Assembly: GCA_949358305.1 (NCBI GenBank)
Contig: OX442323.1
Location: forward strand, 5,828,001 to 5,892,000
DNA: 64,000 bases
From: Strigamia acuminata
Lineage: Eukaryota > Arthropoda > Chilopoda > Geophilomorpha > Linotaeniidae
Direction of reading: 5' to 3'
Positions 29,942-41,775 of this stretch are shown here, in pieces. How positions within the stretch are numbered: position 1 is the first letter of the stretch; every line of letters begins with the position of its first letter. The position numbers and the translations under genes are program-made. Below the pieces are notes generated by a model. The model was not told the origin of the DNA, made no database searches, and saw nothing but the letters and a program-made list of their open reading frames with translations.

Positions 29942-31416
29942 TGCAGTGGCCATGATGGTCACTGAGTGATTTGAAAAGAACAATTTAATATTATTATCAT
30001 AATTTGTGTGCTTTATCGTGTTTTTCCAAGTGTTTTAATATTTATTGGACAGAGAAAATTGAGAATTCCAGAGCAATCATCACGTTTTTCCAAATATCAT
30101 TATGCTGTATCTAAAAGAATAAATATTTTGATGTTTTATTTCTTATATAAAAAAGACTAATTTCTTTATTCTCTCAATCATACTTAATATTGCACCACAT
30201 TGAGCAAGGAGAACAGGTGATGCAAAATCACCACAGCAACCAGCCCTGGATGGTGCACAGGATGTGCATCCTGCTCCCGGATAAAGAGTTATGGCGCAAT
30301 CTAAATTCACATAAGGAGTTGTGGTGCAATTCACCTAGGAGTTCTGGGAGAAATTGCTCCCACAACTTCAGTTCAAGTCTCCTTTTCACCAGTACCAGTC
30401 ATGTCATATTTTGCTCCAGTGTTTCTACAAACCCAGTAATAATATGATTGTGATTATCCTGCACCAAAGGAATTTGGATTCACCTTGCTGATAGGGTTAA
30501 GCAGCTAGGTTTCATCTTGCCAAAAGGGATTCTTTGGCTAGATTTTGTCTTGCTATTTGGGATTCAATAGCTAGATTTATCTTGCTCAAACAGCCAGTTT
30601 GAGCTGAGATTTCAGTGGAGTTTTGTAGCCAAATTGTGTGTAACAATTTGGGAGTTTATCTTTGCACTCAGAGCAAGGGAGTCTTAGCCTTGGACTTTAA
30701 CAAGCGGGCGCCTCCTTGAGCGTTTAATCAAGAAGAAATCGAGTAGCGATACGAGATTTACTGTGTGAGACGTACGAGAGACGGACGACATCGCCGCAGC
30801 CGACGGAACCACCGCGGGACCCGAATTGCGAGACGCCGCCCGAGACGAACCACGACGACCAGCCGCCACGGAATTTCTCAGGCCCGAGAAATTACCTGAA
30901 CAGCCAGCCGCCGAGGAGGAGAGTTTGCAGAAGCGTGAGTAGTGTTGAAAAGTGCGAAAAGCACGTCCTTTCCGGATATCCCGGCACTATTCTCGCCGTT
31001 TGCAAGTTGCGTTGTTGCCATTTGCAACAATCAAGAAGAAGTAACGAAGCCACGACGTTGCAAGCCAGCCACGTCGCGGGAGAAGTTTTATTGTTTCCGT
31101 ATTACTAACATTTCGATTATTTGAAGTAGTATTGTTTAAATTACGCATTATTTGTATAATTAACCCAATTTTTCCCCGAATAAATAACAAATATTCATTT
31201 CAAGCAAGTAAAGTGTATTTTATTAGCCAAACCAGATTTAAGTAGTCAATTTTAGTGAGTTTAGTCTGAGAAGGAGTATTAATTTAAACATTAATATTTC
31301 TCCTCATTTGGGAAGTTATTTGTTTAGAATATTAGAAGAATATTCAGGTTTTGATAAGACCCGTTGTGGCAACCCGTTGTATCTCATTTGCAAAGGTGAC
31401 ATTCGAGGTCACAACA
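29942..31416 (+). repeat. 3' LTR of the Ty3-type element
   Basis: 1,475 bp, matching 17129-18603. The target duplication ACAT follows at 31417-31420. Confidence 0.94.
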
Positions 31417-31462
31417 ACATATTTAAAATTATACCATTTACGATCTCTATCTAATAAATTAC

Positions 31463-31735
31463 ACGGACATCAAATGTCACGATTCTTTTGTATTTTTTTT
31501 ATTGAATTTCTTTGAATGAAAAATTCAATGTCAAAGTTACGGGCGTCGATTGGTCGCCGATTAATTACGATTTGATTGGAAGCGGCGACGACAAAGCAAC
31601 GATTTGTCTATACGTGAATGGAAAATTACGTGAAAAAAGACATTTTTATGGAGAAAAAAAAAATTCTCAGGTCATAAATGCAAGACGTTCAATTTATGCC
31701 ACAACAGCGCTCACAAACAGACTTTCCTTAATTTT
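31463..31735 (+). pseudogene. GEMIN5: Scrambled GEMIN5 fragments (third copy)
   Basis: 31463-31623 matches the end of GEMIN5 exon 1, intron 1 and the start of exon 2 (compare 33019-33180; VDWSPINYDLIGSGDDKATI is readable). At about 31688-31733 it jumps to a piece of exon 15 (CCACAACAGCGCTCACAAAC, compare 37237 on). An AT-rich repeat shared with the NUDCD2 introns lies between. It is non-coding debris. Confidence 0.8.
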
Positions 31736-32080
31736 AATTTTTTTTCATTAAAAAATGTAAAAAAATTTAGTCTAAAAATGTCCATTTTTAGTCTACAAAT
31801 GTCGGTTTTTGCATTTGCTAAATATTTTCACTCTTTCTTGAAATCTTATATTTTTTTCCTAAATTATTTTATTTTTATTTATTTTCCATATTTTATCTAT
31901 GTTTTGTCTGGTTTCGAACAATTCCTGGTGCAAACATGAGAATTTTGGTTTTGCCATTAATATAGTATGCGCACTCTTTTCATTTAAATATTTCAACTTT
32001 TACCACCTGTTTTGGACTGTTTCCCTTACAAAGTAGGACTGGCCTGGAATAAAGATTTCCTAATTTTGTAAATTGCAAAA
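31736..32080. other. AT-rich intergenic stretch
   Basis: Includes TTTAGTCTAAAAATGTCC-like phrases that also occur near 11420-11455. Nothing else is recognised. Confidence 0.5.
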
Positions 32081-32084
32081 ATTA

Positions 32085-32335
32085 AACAACGTGTCGTGCT
32101 TCTGGCAAGGACTTCGGAGCAAAGTGACGACGGTTGGTTGTGATTTTGGAAGGGTAATTCGGGATAAATGATTGATTGGTTTGAATTTTAGGTCGCTTGG
32201 CATCCGAAGATGGAAGGACGACTTGCTTTTGGGACGGACGAAGGACGGGTTGGAATTTATAATGTGTTGAGTAACAAGTTTTGGGTTTTTGCGGGATGGC
32301 AACAACGCTCAATGGCGCCGATCTACGAATGAGTA
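32085..32335 (+). pseudogene. GEMIN5: GEMIN5 fragment (exon 5 end, intron 5, exon 6)
   Basis: Closely matches 34107-34294, including the intron, and so arose by DNA duplication rather than retroposition. It is followed by GGCAACAACGCTCAATGGCG, which recurs at 32677 just upstream of intact GEMIN5. Confidence 0.85.
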
Positions 32336-32733
32336 ATGAATTGGCAAAAAGTAATGGAATATGAGGTGCAAAAATTGTTATTCTATGAAATAATAATGAA
32401 AAATTATGTACAAAAATTATTCTATGAAATAGTAATGAAAGATTATGTAAAAAAATTATTCTATAAAAAAATAAATAGTTGTTAATAGTTATTATACCTA
32501 TTAGGTTAAGTATACATTTACATACATGTATAACGGACTTAGCTGCAGCTGCAATGGAATTAAAACCCTAGGTAAAACTAACTTAGGACACATCCAATTT
32601 TTTGAAAAATAAATAAAAAACCACTTTCAAATTTACCGCTCTTGTGCCGAAATTGAAACTTACGCCGCCAGATGGCAACAGCGCTCAATGGCGCCGATCT
32701 GCGAATGAGTAGAACAAGTTCTAGCACTTCATC

Positions 32734-35700
32734 ATGAGAGGAATCGGTTTAGCTCCTTCGCCCAACTGGTATTGCAGCAGGGTCAGCGACTGTACGGCCG
32801 ATGGCCTTTTTGCGTTCGGAATCAAGCAAAATATCGCGCTACTAAAATTAACGACAAATCCACCGACGTACACCGGCGTTTTGAACGGACGTACGCTCAA
32901 CGACCGCGTCGTCGGTGTCCGCTTTGCGCCGAGTCAGACGGAATTAGTCTGTGCGTCCGAAACGGGAACCGTAACCATCTGGAACGTCAACAACCAAGTG
33001 GAATTAAAGCAGTTCCACGGACATCAAGTAAAATAAACGAAATGTCGCAATTTTTTCTATTTTTTTATTCAATTTCTATGAATTTTTCAGGCCAAAGTCA
33101 CGTGCGTCGATTGGTCGCCGATTAATTACGATTTGATCGGAAGCGGCGACGAAAAAGGAACGATTTGTCTATACGTGAATGGGGGCGTTAAGAAATATCA
33201 AATTCACAAATCGGGACAAGTTTCTGTCATCACGTTTTCGCCGTACGACAAAAACGTCCTCGCCGTTGGGTAATTTTTTTTTCTTTTTCACCGTTTAGGA
33301 ATTAATTTCTAATCAATTTTTAATTATTTGAAATAGATTTCGCGACGGTTTGATTTTGGTTCTTCACGCCTTGAATTTACCCGCGCATGTGCATCTTTTG
33401 CGACGCCACGAGGACGAAATCCAGAGTTTGTCGTGGTTCACCACCGGCGGTTTGAACGAAATATTCTTAGCGTCTGGCGGCAAAGATGCCACGGTCCGGC
33501 GATGGGACGTTTCCGAGGGAAAACTCGTCACGACGCATAAAATACCGCAATATTCGTCCAGTTATCGCTCGCGACATCAGGACGATCACGTTAAAAGTCG
33601 ATTATGGGTGACGCTTTACTGGTGCAGCGAGTTGGAAACGCTATTCTGCTCCGGTTATCAGTAAGATTCTTAAGAAAAATTAATAAAATAAATAAAATAA
33701 CGAGTTTTAATTGATTTATTTCACAGTGGCGAGTTGTTATCGCTGAATTTATCGAAGGAATCGTCGAAACAACAGTGGGAAGTTGTGTGTAACAAGGAAT
33801 GTCCGACGCACAACCGAAGCATTTTTAATATTTCCGGGTTTGAGTCGATGGCGTGCACAATATCGATGGACAGACAAGTATTTGATCAATTTAAATTGGG
33901 ATGTTTTATCGATTTAAATTATTATTTTTTGTTTAGATTATTGTTTGGGATTTGGCGGCTAAAAAGAGCGTTCATTCGGTCGCCACTTTGGGTGGGTTCG
34001 TGTACGGTTTACACTTTTCACCGGTGGATTCGAGTCGCTTAGCGGTGGCCGTCGGTGATAATATAATCCGCGTTTGGAATACTTCGTTGTCCGCCGGTTC
34101 CTACAGCGTGTCGTGCTTCTGGCAAGGACTTCGGAGCAAAGTGACGACGGTTGGTTGTGATTTTCGAAGGATAATTCGGGATAAATGATTGATTGGATTG
34201 AATTTTAGGTCGCTTGGCATCCGAAGATGGAAGGACGACTCGCTTTTGGGACGGACGAAGGACGGGTTGGAATTTATAATGTTTTGAGTAACAAGTAATG
34301 GTTTTTTTTAATGTTTTTATCGCGTTTTGGAAGTGTTTGTTAATGGGTTTGGTGTTTAGGCCGCCATTTATTGCGAATAGCAATCACAAGGGAACGGTGT
34401 ATACAGTTGTTTGGGGTGTACCGTGCACTGATAATAATAATGGTTGGTATTCTATTTAATTATTTATTTATTTTTTTTTTAATTTTTAATTTTTTAATTT
34501 ATTTAGACAGCGGTGAAATTAAACCGTCCAAACTGGCCGTTTATTCTTGCGGTAATGGGCTGATTTTGACTCATCCGAACGACTTAAAAGACGAAAAAAC
34601 TAGTCACGATTTGAATACGATTATCGAGAGATGTAATCCACATTTGGTACGAAGTTTTGTAAAGAAATTTTTTATTTTTTGTTGTTTTTTGGTTATTTTT
34701 ATTAATTTGTCGAATTATTTTGCAGCAAAAATTTCCATTACGATCGGAAATAACGTGGAATGATAGTTTAACGTTAATTGCGATTGGAAACGACGACGGG
34801 TACGTCTTGAATTAATGATAAATTGTGCTAAATATTAATTAATTAATTAATTAATTATAGGTCGATTGAAGTGTACAAAATGCCATCCGTCAAACGTCTC
34901 GTGGTCATCGTGGAAATCAGGAAACTTATTCAGTGTTTACGATGGCATCCGACGAGCACTCACGAAACCAACGACTCTCCTTTGAAATTCTGGTTGGCGG
35001 CTTCGTCCAACGATTCTTCCATCTCGGTTTACGATTTAGATGCGCACGTAGGTCCGTTTTGTGCACACAATCCGATTAATTCGACATTTTTGCTGATGTT
35101 TGTCGTCTATTTCAGGCGCGCAGAACGTGGACGAAGACGAAGCGATCATAACCAAATGTTCGCGGAAACTAGAAGGTCACAAACTGCGCGTGGTTTCTCT
35201 CAATTGGAGCCCGCACATGTGCGGTCATTTGGCGTCGGTTTCCTACGACGGAACGGCGCAGGTTTGGGACGTGATTCGCAGCAAGGGGATTGCCAACTTC
35301 CGCGGTCATTCCGGCCGGGTTTTCGCCGTGGAATGGAATCCGCTCGACCCCGACGTGATTTACACGGGCGGGGAAGACAGCACGGCTCAGCGATGGATCA
35401 TCAGCGAGCAGGAGCACAAAATGCCGCCCGAATGTACGTCGGGAGAGCGCTTTTTAATTATTTTGATTATTTTCTTTGTTTTTTATTAGTAGACATCGGG
35501 TGCAAGGCGAAGAAAAGCAAGAAAAAGAAAGCGACGGACGAAGCGAAGCCGGCGGAAGTGTCGGCGAACGAAAACGCGATGGCGGAAATTCAAATGTTGT
35601 TGCAGCTCAAACGGGAAGAGTTGCTACTGCAGGAGAAAATAACAAAGTGTAAAGAGAATGGTACGGATAAGTTAAATGGGGCAGTTGTAGCGGTCGCGGA

Positions 35701-38188
35701 AAATAGCAAACTCGAAGAACAGGACGAGAATATTTTCGGTAGTTGTTCGTCTCTCAATTTAGAATCCGAAACCACAACGGCGCCGTCGGTTAAAGGTTAA
35801 AATTAAGTTTTTTATTTATGTTAATTAGTGGTAGTTAATAAACTATTGATTCGATTGTGTTTTCTGATGGTTTTTTATATTTTTTTTGAAGATTTCGCGA
35901 ACCGGAAGAAGAAGAAACGACCGTTTAAATCGCTTTTCCCCGTGTCGGCGCAATTAGACAACCGCGGGCGCATGTCGTCGTTGAACGACATTCTGTTGCT
36001 CGCGGATCGCTCGTCGAACGAAGCGAAAGACATCCGATTCGGTAGCGGCGACGCGTCCCACTTGGGTTGGTTTTCCGACCGCGTGGACACTTTCCGGCTG
36101 CTGAAAACCGAAGCCAACTACCACAAAGAGCACGACAACCTCGAGTACGCGCTCCAACTCGAGATCTGGAAAGGAAACATCGGAAACGCCATCGAATTGG
36201 CGACCGAGCACAACCAACTGAGCGACTGGCTCGTGTCGTTGGCGCCGCTCGGGTCGCTGTCGCTCTGGAAGAAGGCGTGTTTCTCGTTCGCCGACCAATT
36301 AATCAAGGAAGGGCAAATCAACCGCGCCATCCTCTACTTAATCGCGGTTGGCGAGGTCGAAGGCGCGATCGACGTGCTGCGCAAGAAGAAAATGTACAGG
36401 GAAGCGCTGTCTCTGGCCAAAGTGAGACTGTCGCCCGACGACCCGGTCATCAACGAGCTGTTGAGCGAGTGGGATGTTCAGTCGACGAAAGAAGGCAATT
36501 ACGAATTGGCGGCCAAGTGTTGCGTGGGGAAGGGCGATCTGGGAAGCGCGAGCAAGACGTTGTCGCTTCGCTGCGATCCGAATTCGCTCAAAGTCGCCGC
36601 GCACTTGGCCAAATTGAGCGGCGATCGGACGAACGCGCTGCAGTTCGCCGAGCAGAGTGTTATGGAATTTTTACTCCGGAATAATTGGGCGCCCGTGGCC
36701 GAGATTATCGACGAGCATCCGACATTAGAAGTTTGTTGTTTGGAAATGTGCGAAGAATTACTATTAAATTGTTTTTATTTTTTTATTTGTAGGTGTTTAA
36801 TTACGTGGCCGAGGTTCATCAATGTCTCCACCCGTTGTTTAGGAACTCGACCGGCGACGAGACGATGTGGGAATTGAAACCGGATCGAAATCTCGCCTCG
36901 CTTTCGATTTGGAAACCTTGTTTATTCGACGGCAGACCGTTTATACAGTACGTGATGGATACGTGGACGTCTAGAAACGATTTGACGCTTACGAACGTGG
37001 AAGTTACCGCTCTGATGAGGGAGTTTTTAGAGAAAAGGATTAATATTAATGGCGCAGCTCTCACGTACAGTCAAGTAACATTTTTATACGCAATGTTTGA
37101 TAATTTTTTAATGTTATTTATGTATATTCGTAGCTTTTGCTTCAAATAAGTCTTTTGTCCACTTGCGCGCTTTTATCGTACGTGGAAAGCGATTATTTGT
37201 CGGGATTGAAATACCTGACGAAGGCGTTCGATTTGTGCCACAACGGCGCTCACAAACACACTTTCCTCGTGCTTTCTCGCATGCTGCTTCCGAGCGGAGT
37301 GCTCGACTTGGGCGGGTGTCTCCCGTTTGGCGAAGGGGACGCCGAAATCAATCATCTCGAATACTCGACCGCGTGCCAATCGATTCGCGCTTATTACAGC
37401 CTCGCAGTTTTGCATTATCTGATGGACGACAACTGCAAAGTGGACATTAATCCGCCGGATTCGACGCTGCTGAGCGGCGAGAGCTTCAATTTCATCGACG
37501 AGGCGGAGGAGGCGCACATGCACGTTCCGCTCGTTAAAAATGCGGAGAATGTCATCAACAGTTTGATCGTGCATCACTTGATCGCCAATTTGCTGGTGGA
37601 TTCTCAGGCGAAATTCCACGTGTTGAAAAGCGAATTGACGTGCACGCAGAAGGCGATCATCAACATAATGGCGAAGTCGAAAGAGTTGGAGCCGAAATCG
37701 AGCCAGGATAAAAGCGAAACGAGCTCGCTGCAATTGCCGCTCAAATGCTTGTCGAAAAGCTCGAGTGCGGCGAGCAACGTGACGGAAAAGACGCTCGATT
37801 ACGAGGAAACGCTGCAGATATCCGAAGAGGAAGGAGTTTTGTCGTCCGAAAGCGACGAAAGCGATTTGATCGATTTTTCGTTGCCTTGCGACGAAAGGTA
37901 TTCGGTGAAGGAGATGAATTTGTCGGTCTTACAAGACGAGAAAAGTCGCATCGTGAAAGAATTGAACCGCAACACCGAGGTAAGTTGAATTTAGATTTAT
38001 TTATTTCTATTTCTATCATTTTTGTGTGTTTTTAGGTGGACACTTTTCCCGATCCGATGGAAAGTGCTTTTTATTTAATCGAGTTGTGCAAACGGCATAA
38101 TTTAGTGAATTTGCAGTACCAGGTTAAGACTTGGGCGAGGAAGTTCGCTTCTTTGAAGGAACAACGAACAAAGTTGTCCCACGAGTAG
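32734..38188 (+). CDS. GEMIN5: GEMIN5, SMN-complex WD-repeat protein (1,487 aa), intact copy B
   Basis: Sixteen exons join with no frame error: 32734-33027, 33091-33269, 33337-33660, 33727-33877, 33937-34149, 34209-34294, 34360-34442, 34507-34646, 34726-34799, 34861-35047, 35124-35433, 35493-35795, 35892-36730, 36793-37074, 37134-37979, 38036-38188. The start matches vertebrate GEMIN5 (LAPSPNWYCSR), and so does the length (about 1,508 aa in human). Residues 1 to about 720 are the double WD40 propeller that recognises the snRNA Sm site and m7G cap (ASGGKDATVRRWD, STSMDRDV-like ISMDRQIIVWD, SYDGTAQVWD). A Lys-rich linker, TPR-like dimerisation helices (LEYALQLEIWKGNIGNAIEL) and the C-terminal RNA-binding part follow. 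It delivers snRNAs to the SMN complex in the cytoplasm. It faces NUDCD2 tail to tail. Confidence 0.96.
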
Positions 38189-38228
38189 GATTTTTAGTGT
38201 AGTTTGTGTAATTTTGGGTTTGTTTCGT

Positions 38229-38991
38229 TCACTTTTGTCCTTCGTTGGGATCGATGGTGTCGTAGCATTTCGAGAGTTTTGCATCGCTGAAATCGAATCC
38301 TGGATTCTGTTTAAAGTGTTTTACGATGTTAGAAATTGTTTGTTTTGGTTTGATTAAAAGTTGATTAAACCTACCTCGATTTGGAATTTCTCCAGGTCCA
38401 ATTTCTTTCGCATTTCTTGAAAAACCCATTCGTTGGGGATGTATCGTCCTTCCAGTAACGACGACCACGGTTTTTCAGAATTTGGATCAACTTTAACGAG
38501 TTGAATTACAAGTTGGTTTTGATTTTCTGAAATATCGAGCAAATAGCACAAATAATGTAAAATGATGTGCAAAAATTGTCATTTTAAGGAAAATTAAGTG
38601 AAAGAGACATTTTTATTTTAAAAAAAATAATTCTCAGGCCAAAAATTGTCATTTTATGGCCAACAAAACGGGTTTTCCAGAAATTTTTTTACCTATCGTC
38701 CACACTGTTTCATCCATGATGACAGTCCGAAATAAATTTCCCTAGAAAAGAAATCATCCGTTAAAAATCGGGCGAAATAGTTATTAATAGTTATTATACC
38801 CTGACTACAGGTTTTCCTCTGACGGAACAGTTGATAAATGTAGGTGTAACGTGCACTTTCACATCCTTAGCTCGGGTGCCTGGTTCGAGATCAATCTCGA
38901 AACTCACCTCGGCCACCGTTTGCCACCATCGGCCCCACTCAGTTTCGCACGGCACAATTCCGCTCTTTTCGTCAAAGTGCGAGAGTGACAT
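38229..38991 (-). CDS. NUDCD2: NudC domain-containing protein 2 (156 aa)
   Basis: Four exons (38991-38800, 38741-38693, 38526-38375, 38306-38229) join in frame to 157 codons including TGA, essentially the size of human NUDCD2. The CS/p23-like fold is clear: SGIVPCETEWGRWWQTVAEV, then DLEPGTRAKDVKVHV, then GNLFRTVIMDETVWTI. The conserved C-terminus is there too (KPWSSLLEGRYIPNEWVFQE, EKFQIENPGFDFSDAKL). NUDCD2 is an Hsp90 co-chaperone linked to LIS1/dynein stability. I chose the ATG at 38991 because homology begins there; an in-frame ATG six codons upstream (39009) is also possible. Intron 2 contains an AT-rich repeat shared with copy A. This is the only working copy in the window. Confidence 0.94.
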
Positions 38992-39009
38992 TGAGATCGC
39001 CTTGTGCAC

Positions 39010-40031
39010 TTTTTTCTCTTCTTATCGACCTCGTCCAGAGCTTATTTTGAATCGGGTCATTTATTGTCGTTGGCGCTCCAGTCTTCGCCAAAAATTCACA
39101 ATGCTCCGCCTAGTCTTGATGTATCGACACAAGCGCCATGAATTATCGCCATTATAGCGACGTCTCGTGACAAAGTGAGTCTTTACTCATATTGATTAAT
39201 TTATAGTCGTCGTTAGTTATCTTTATTCTGGATTTTCTGGGGTTTTTCCTATTTTTGGAAACTAATCGCTCGTATTTAAATTTAACATCCTCGTAGATTT
39301 GTTTTTTTTCGTTTTTAAGTTTAAATTTTATTAACCGTTTGTTTTTTTTTGTCACCAGGTGCTGCTCTAAATGACGACATGTTCGTTTATTTATTTATTT
39401 AATTTATTTACTTCTATTACAACAGGATTCTGACAAATCATGTGATCATTTTGCCCTGAATATATGTAACAAACTATAACAAGTTTCTGGAAAAAAGTTT
39501 CAAGAATTTAATGAATTTAACACATCACTACGTATACATACCGTATCGGGTTAATCTAGCACAACACCAAACTCCAATATTTTTTAAATAGACGAAATAG
39601 AATTGAGTGGAATTTTTCAGATTAAAACAGTGAGAAAAATCACAGCCGATGGAAAAGAGAATTAATTTTTACAAAAATTAAAATTAAAAATTAAAATAAA
39701 AATCCAATAGTCGACAAGACCAAAAAAAAAATCAGAAAAACTACAATTTTTCACACAAAGTGATATAAACGGGAAAAATTACGTAATAATGCATTAATAA
39801 AGATTTGTGACCAAACAATGGGCCTCTTATGGAGACTCGACCTCGAACTCTTCCTGAGATGAACTAGAGATGAATTTACATTTCCACAGCTTTAAAAATC
39901 CACGGAAAAGATATATAAGTGTGTTCGTATATCTTTACTTTATTTTTATTAGTTCATAAAAATTCTAATCAATTTAATTTAATTTTAAAAAAGAAAAAAA
40001 AAGAAAAGAGAAACGAAAAAATTGGCATTTC
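39010..40031. other. Intergenic AT-rich DNA
   Basis: Holds the presumed NUDCD2 promoter on the right of its start and the 3'UTR of the mucin-like gene. I see no coding potential. Confidence 0.5.
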
Positions 40032-41775
40032 TTAAGGAGTGGAAAATGAAGCATTGTCGACGCCCCACTGCTTGCTCGCAGGCTTGGGCGCCGAATGAAG
40101 ATTTTCCGTCGATTTCACAGCTTTGACGTCGATTTCTTCGTACTCGTGATTTGTCGGCGTCGTCTGCGTGCTTTTACCGACGATTCGCGGCTCCGTGTCG
40201 TTCTCGGGCTTAAAATTGGGCGCATCTTCGAGCGGGACGACACTCGTGTCGTACGAGTGAACCATTCCGTTGCCGCTGCCCTGCTGGTCGATCGGACTGT
40301 ATTGGTTTTTATTCGTTCCAAAGTCGTTGTAGATGCTGGTCGATTTCGGTCGCGGGATTCTCGTGAGAGTGAAATCTTCGAGGCCGAGACTCAGGTGCGA
40401 GATGTCGTTCAAATCGAAGCTTTTGTACGGCTTCGACCGGCAGTATTTGCACGCGACGAGGATGACGGCGAGCGACAAAAGAAACACACAAGCCGAGCCG
40501 AGCGCCACGTAAATGACGAATTCGATGTCCGTGTGCTTGCTGCTCAGCGTCACTTCCGGCGGCTGGTGGTAGGCGTTGTCCCCGACCGAATTGACCACGT
40601 TCAGCAAGTAGGTTTCGTTGCTGATGCGGAATTTGTTGCTCGAGTTGGCGGTCGACTCGAGGTTGCTGAAAAACTGCGACAACTGTCCCGCCGACTCGGG
40701 ACTCACGCTCACGTTGAGCAGGAACGAGTTGGTGCAGTTGATGGCGTTCAGAGTCACCTGGTGGTCGGGAATGCCGGCTTTCAAGAGGATTTTCTCGTGG
40801 ATTTGTTTCTTAAAGTCTTCGAACTTGTGCGCCATCTCGGTGCAATTGCCCATGAACTGCAGCATGAACCATTTCTTGGTGCTCGCTCGCGGTTTGCTCG
40901 TCGTGGTCTCGGCTTCCGGGGAAAAGGACACGCTGGACGAGGTCATGGACGCGGTTTCGTGCAGTGGAGTGGCGTCCACGTCGCTGAACCTTTCGGTGCT
41001 GTTTCTCGTCGACGGGCTCGTTCCGTTCGCGGAAACCGATTCGGAAACCGTTTCGGGCACCGACGTGACGTTTAATTCCATCTCCGTGTTGTTTTCCGGC
41101 GCGGTGCTGTTGTTATCGACTACTTGGAACGACGTGGTGGAGCCGTTTTCGTCCACGTCGGTGGTGTTGGTGGGGGCGTTTGAAGTGGACACGTTTTGGC
41201 CGTCGGTGGGCAAGATTAAAGTGACACTCGGCGTCTCTGTGGCGTTGAGTGACGGATCTAGTGGTGTAGAGTCTGGTTCGAGTTGAAAGGTTGAATTCGT
41301 GGCGTTGTTTTGGTAGTTGTCGGTTTGGTTGGTCATTTGAGACGTGGTTTGCTCGGGCGGAGTGGACGGTGAGTGTGACCACATGGAGGAATCGTTTCCA
41401 GATGTGTTGGTTGCGGCGGTTGAAGTGGTTTGTTGGCTCGGAGGGAGTGGAGGCAAATTGGATACAGACGCTTGTTTTGCACTGCTCGAACTTGTCGTTG
41501 AGAATTGGGGGTCGTCTGTCAAGTGGACAGTGGACGTTGCTTGCTGATTGCTGGCTGTGGATGTCAATTGCGGCTCGCTGGATGGAGCATTTTCGAATGT
41601 TGAATTGATGAGTGGTTCAACGTTTGTGGTGTTGTCTATGCCTAGGGAATTTAATTTAATTTAATTGTGTTTTTTGAGCGATTAAATGATTTGACCAACC
41701 TTGAGCTGTGATTTGGAGGTTAGAAGAGATGAAAAAGGTGATGAAAAAAGTGGATAGGTTTGTGGTGAACTTCAT
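40032..41775 (-). CDS. Mucin-like single-pass membrane protein with SEA-like domain (561 aa)
   Basis: Two exons (41775-41700 and 41641-40032) join in frame. Exon 1 encodes a signal peptide (MKFTTNLSTFFITFFISSN). Residues about 25-250 are Ser/Thr/Asn/Pro-rich with many N-X-S/T sites, like a heavily glycosylated stalk. A compact domain follows (about 255-365: WFMLQFMGNCTEMAHKFEDF … DHQVTLNAINCTNSFLLNVS) that by position and pattern resembles a SEA-type module. One transmembrane helix (IEFVIYVALGSACVFLLSLA) precedes a cytoplasmic tail of about 155 residues containing YEEI. It is probably a type I surface mucin or adhesion protein. I do not recognise the orthologue, and the SEA assignment is tentative. 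Confidence 0.82.

Larger units (their letters stand above)
17129..31416 (+). mobile_element. Complete Ty3-type LTR retrotransposon, 14.3 kb, three genes
   Basis: Direct LTRs of 1,475 bp (17129-18603 and 29942-31416), starting TGCAGTGG and ending ACAACA, flank three genes: gag, pol and a third gene. The target duplication is ACAT (17125-17128 and 31417-31420). A purine tract (AAAAAGAGGGGAAG, ending 29941) abuts the 3' LTR. Pol order is protease-RT-RNaseH-integrase, as in Ty3. All frames are intact and the LTR copies look identical, so the insertion is recent and may be active. It sits in intergenic DNA between the hamartin-like gene and GEMIN5 remnants. Length, LTR size and the third gene are unusual for Ty3 elements. 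Confidence 0.96.

Noticed and set aside
40095-41286. Long plus-strand frames opposite the mucin-like gene
   Set aside because: They are antisense shadows of the low-complexity Ser/Thr codons. The minus strand has the signal peptide, splice sites and membrane helix.
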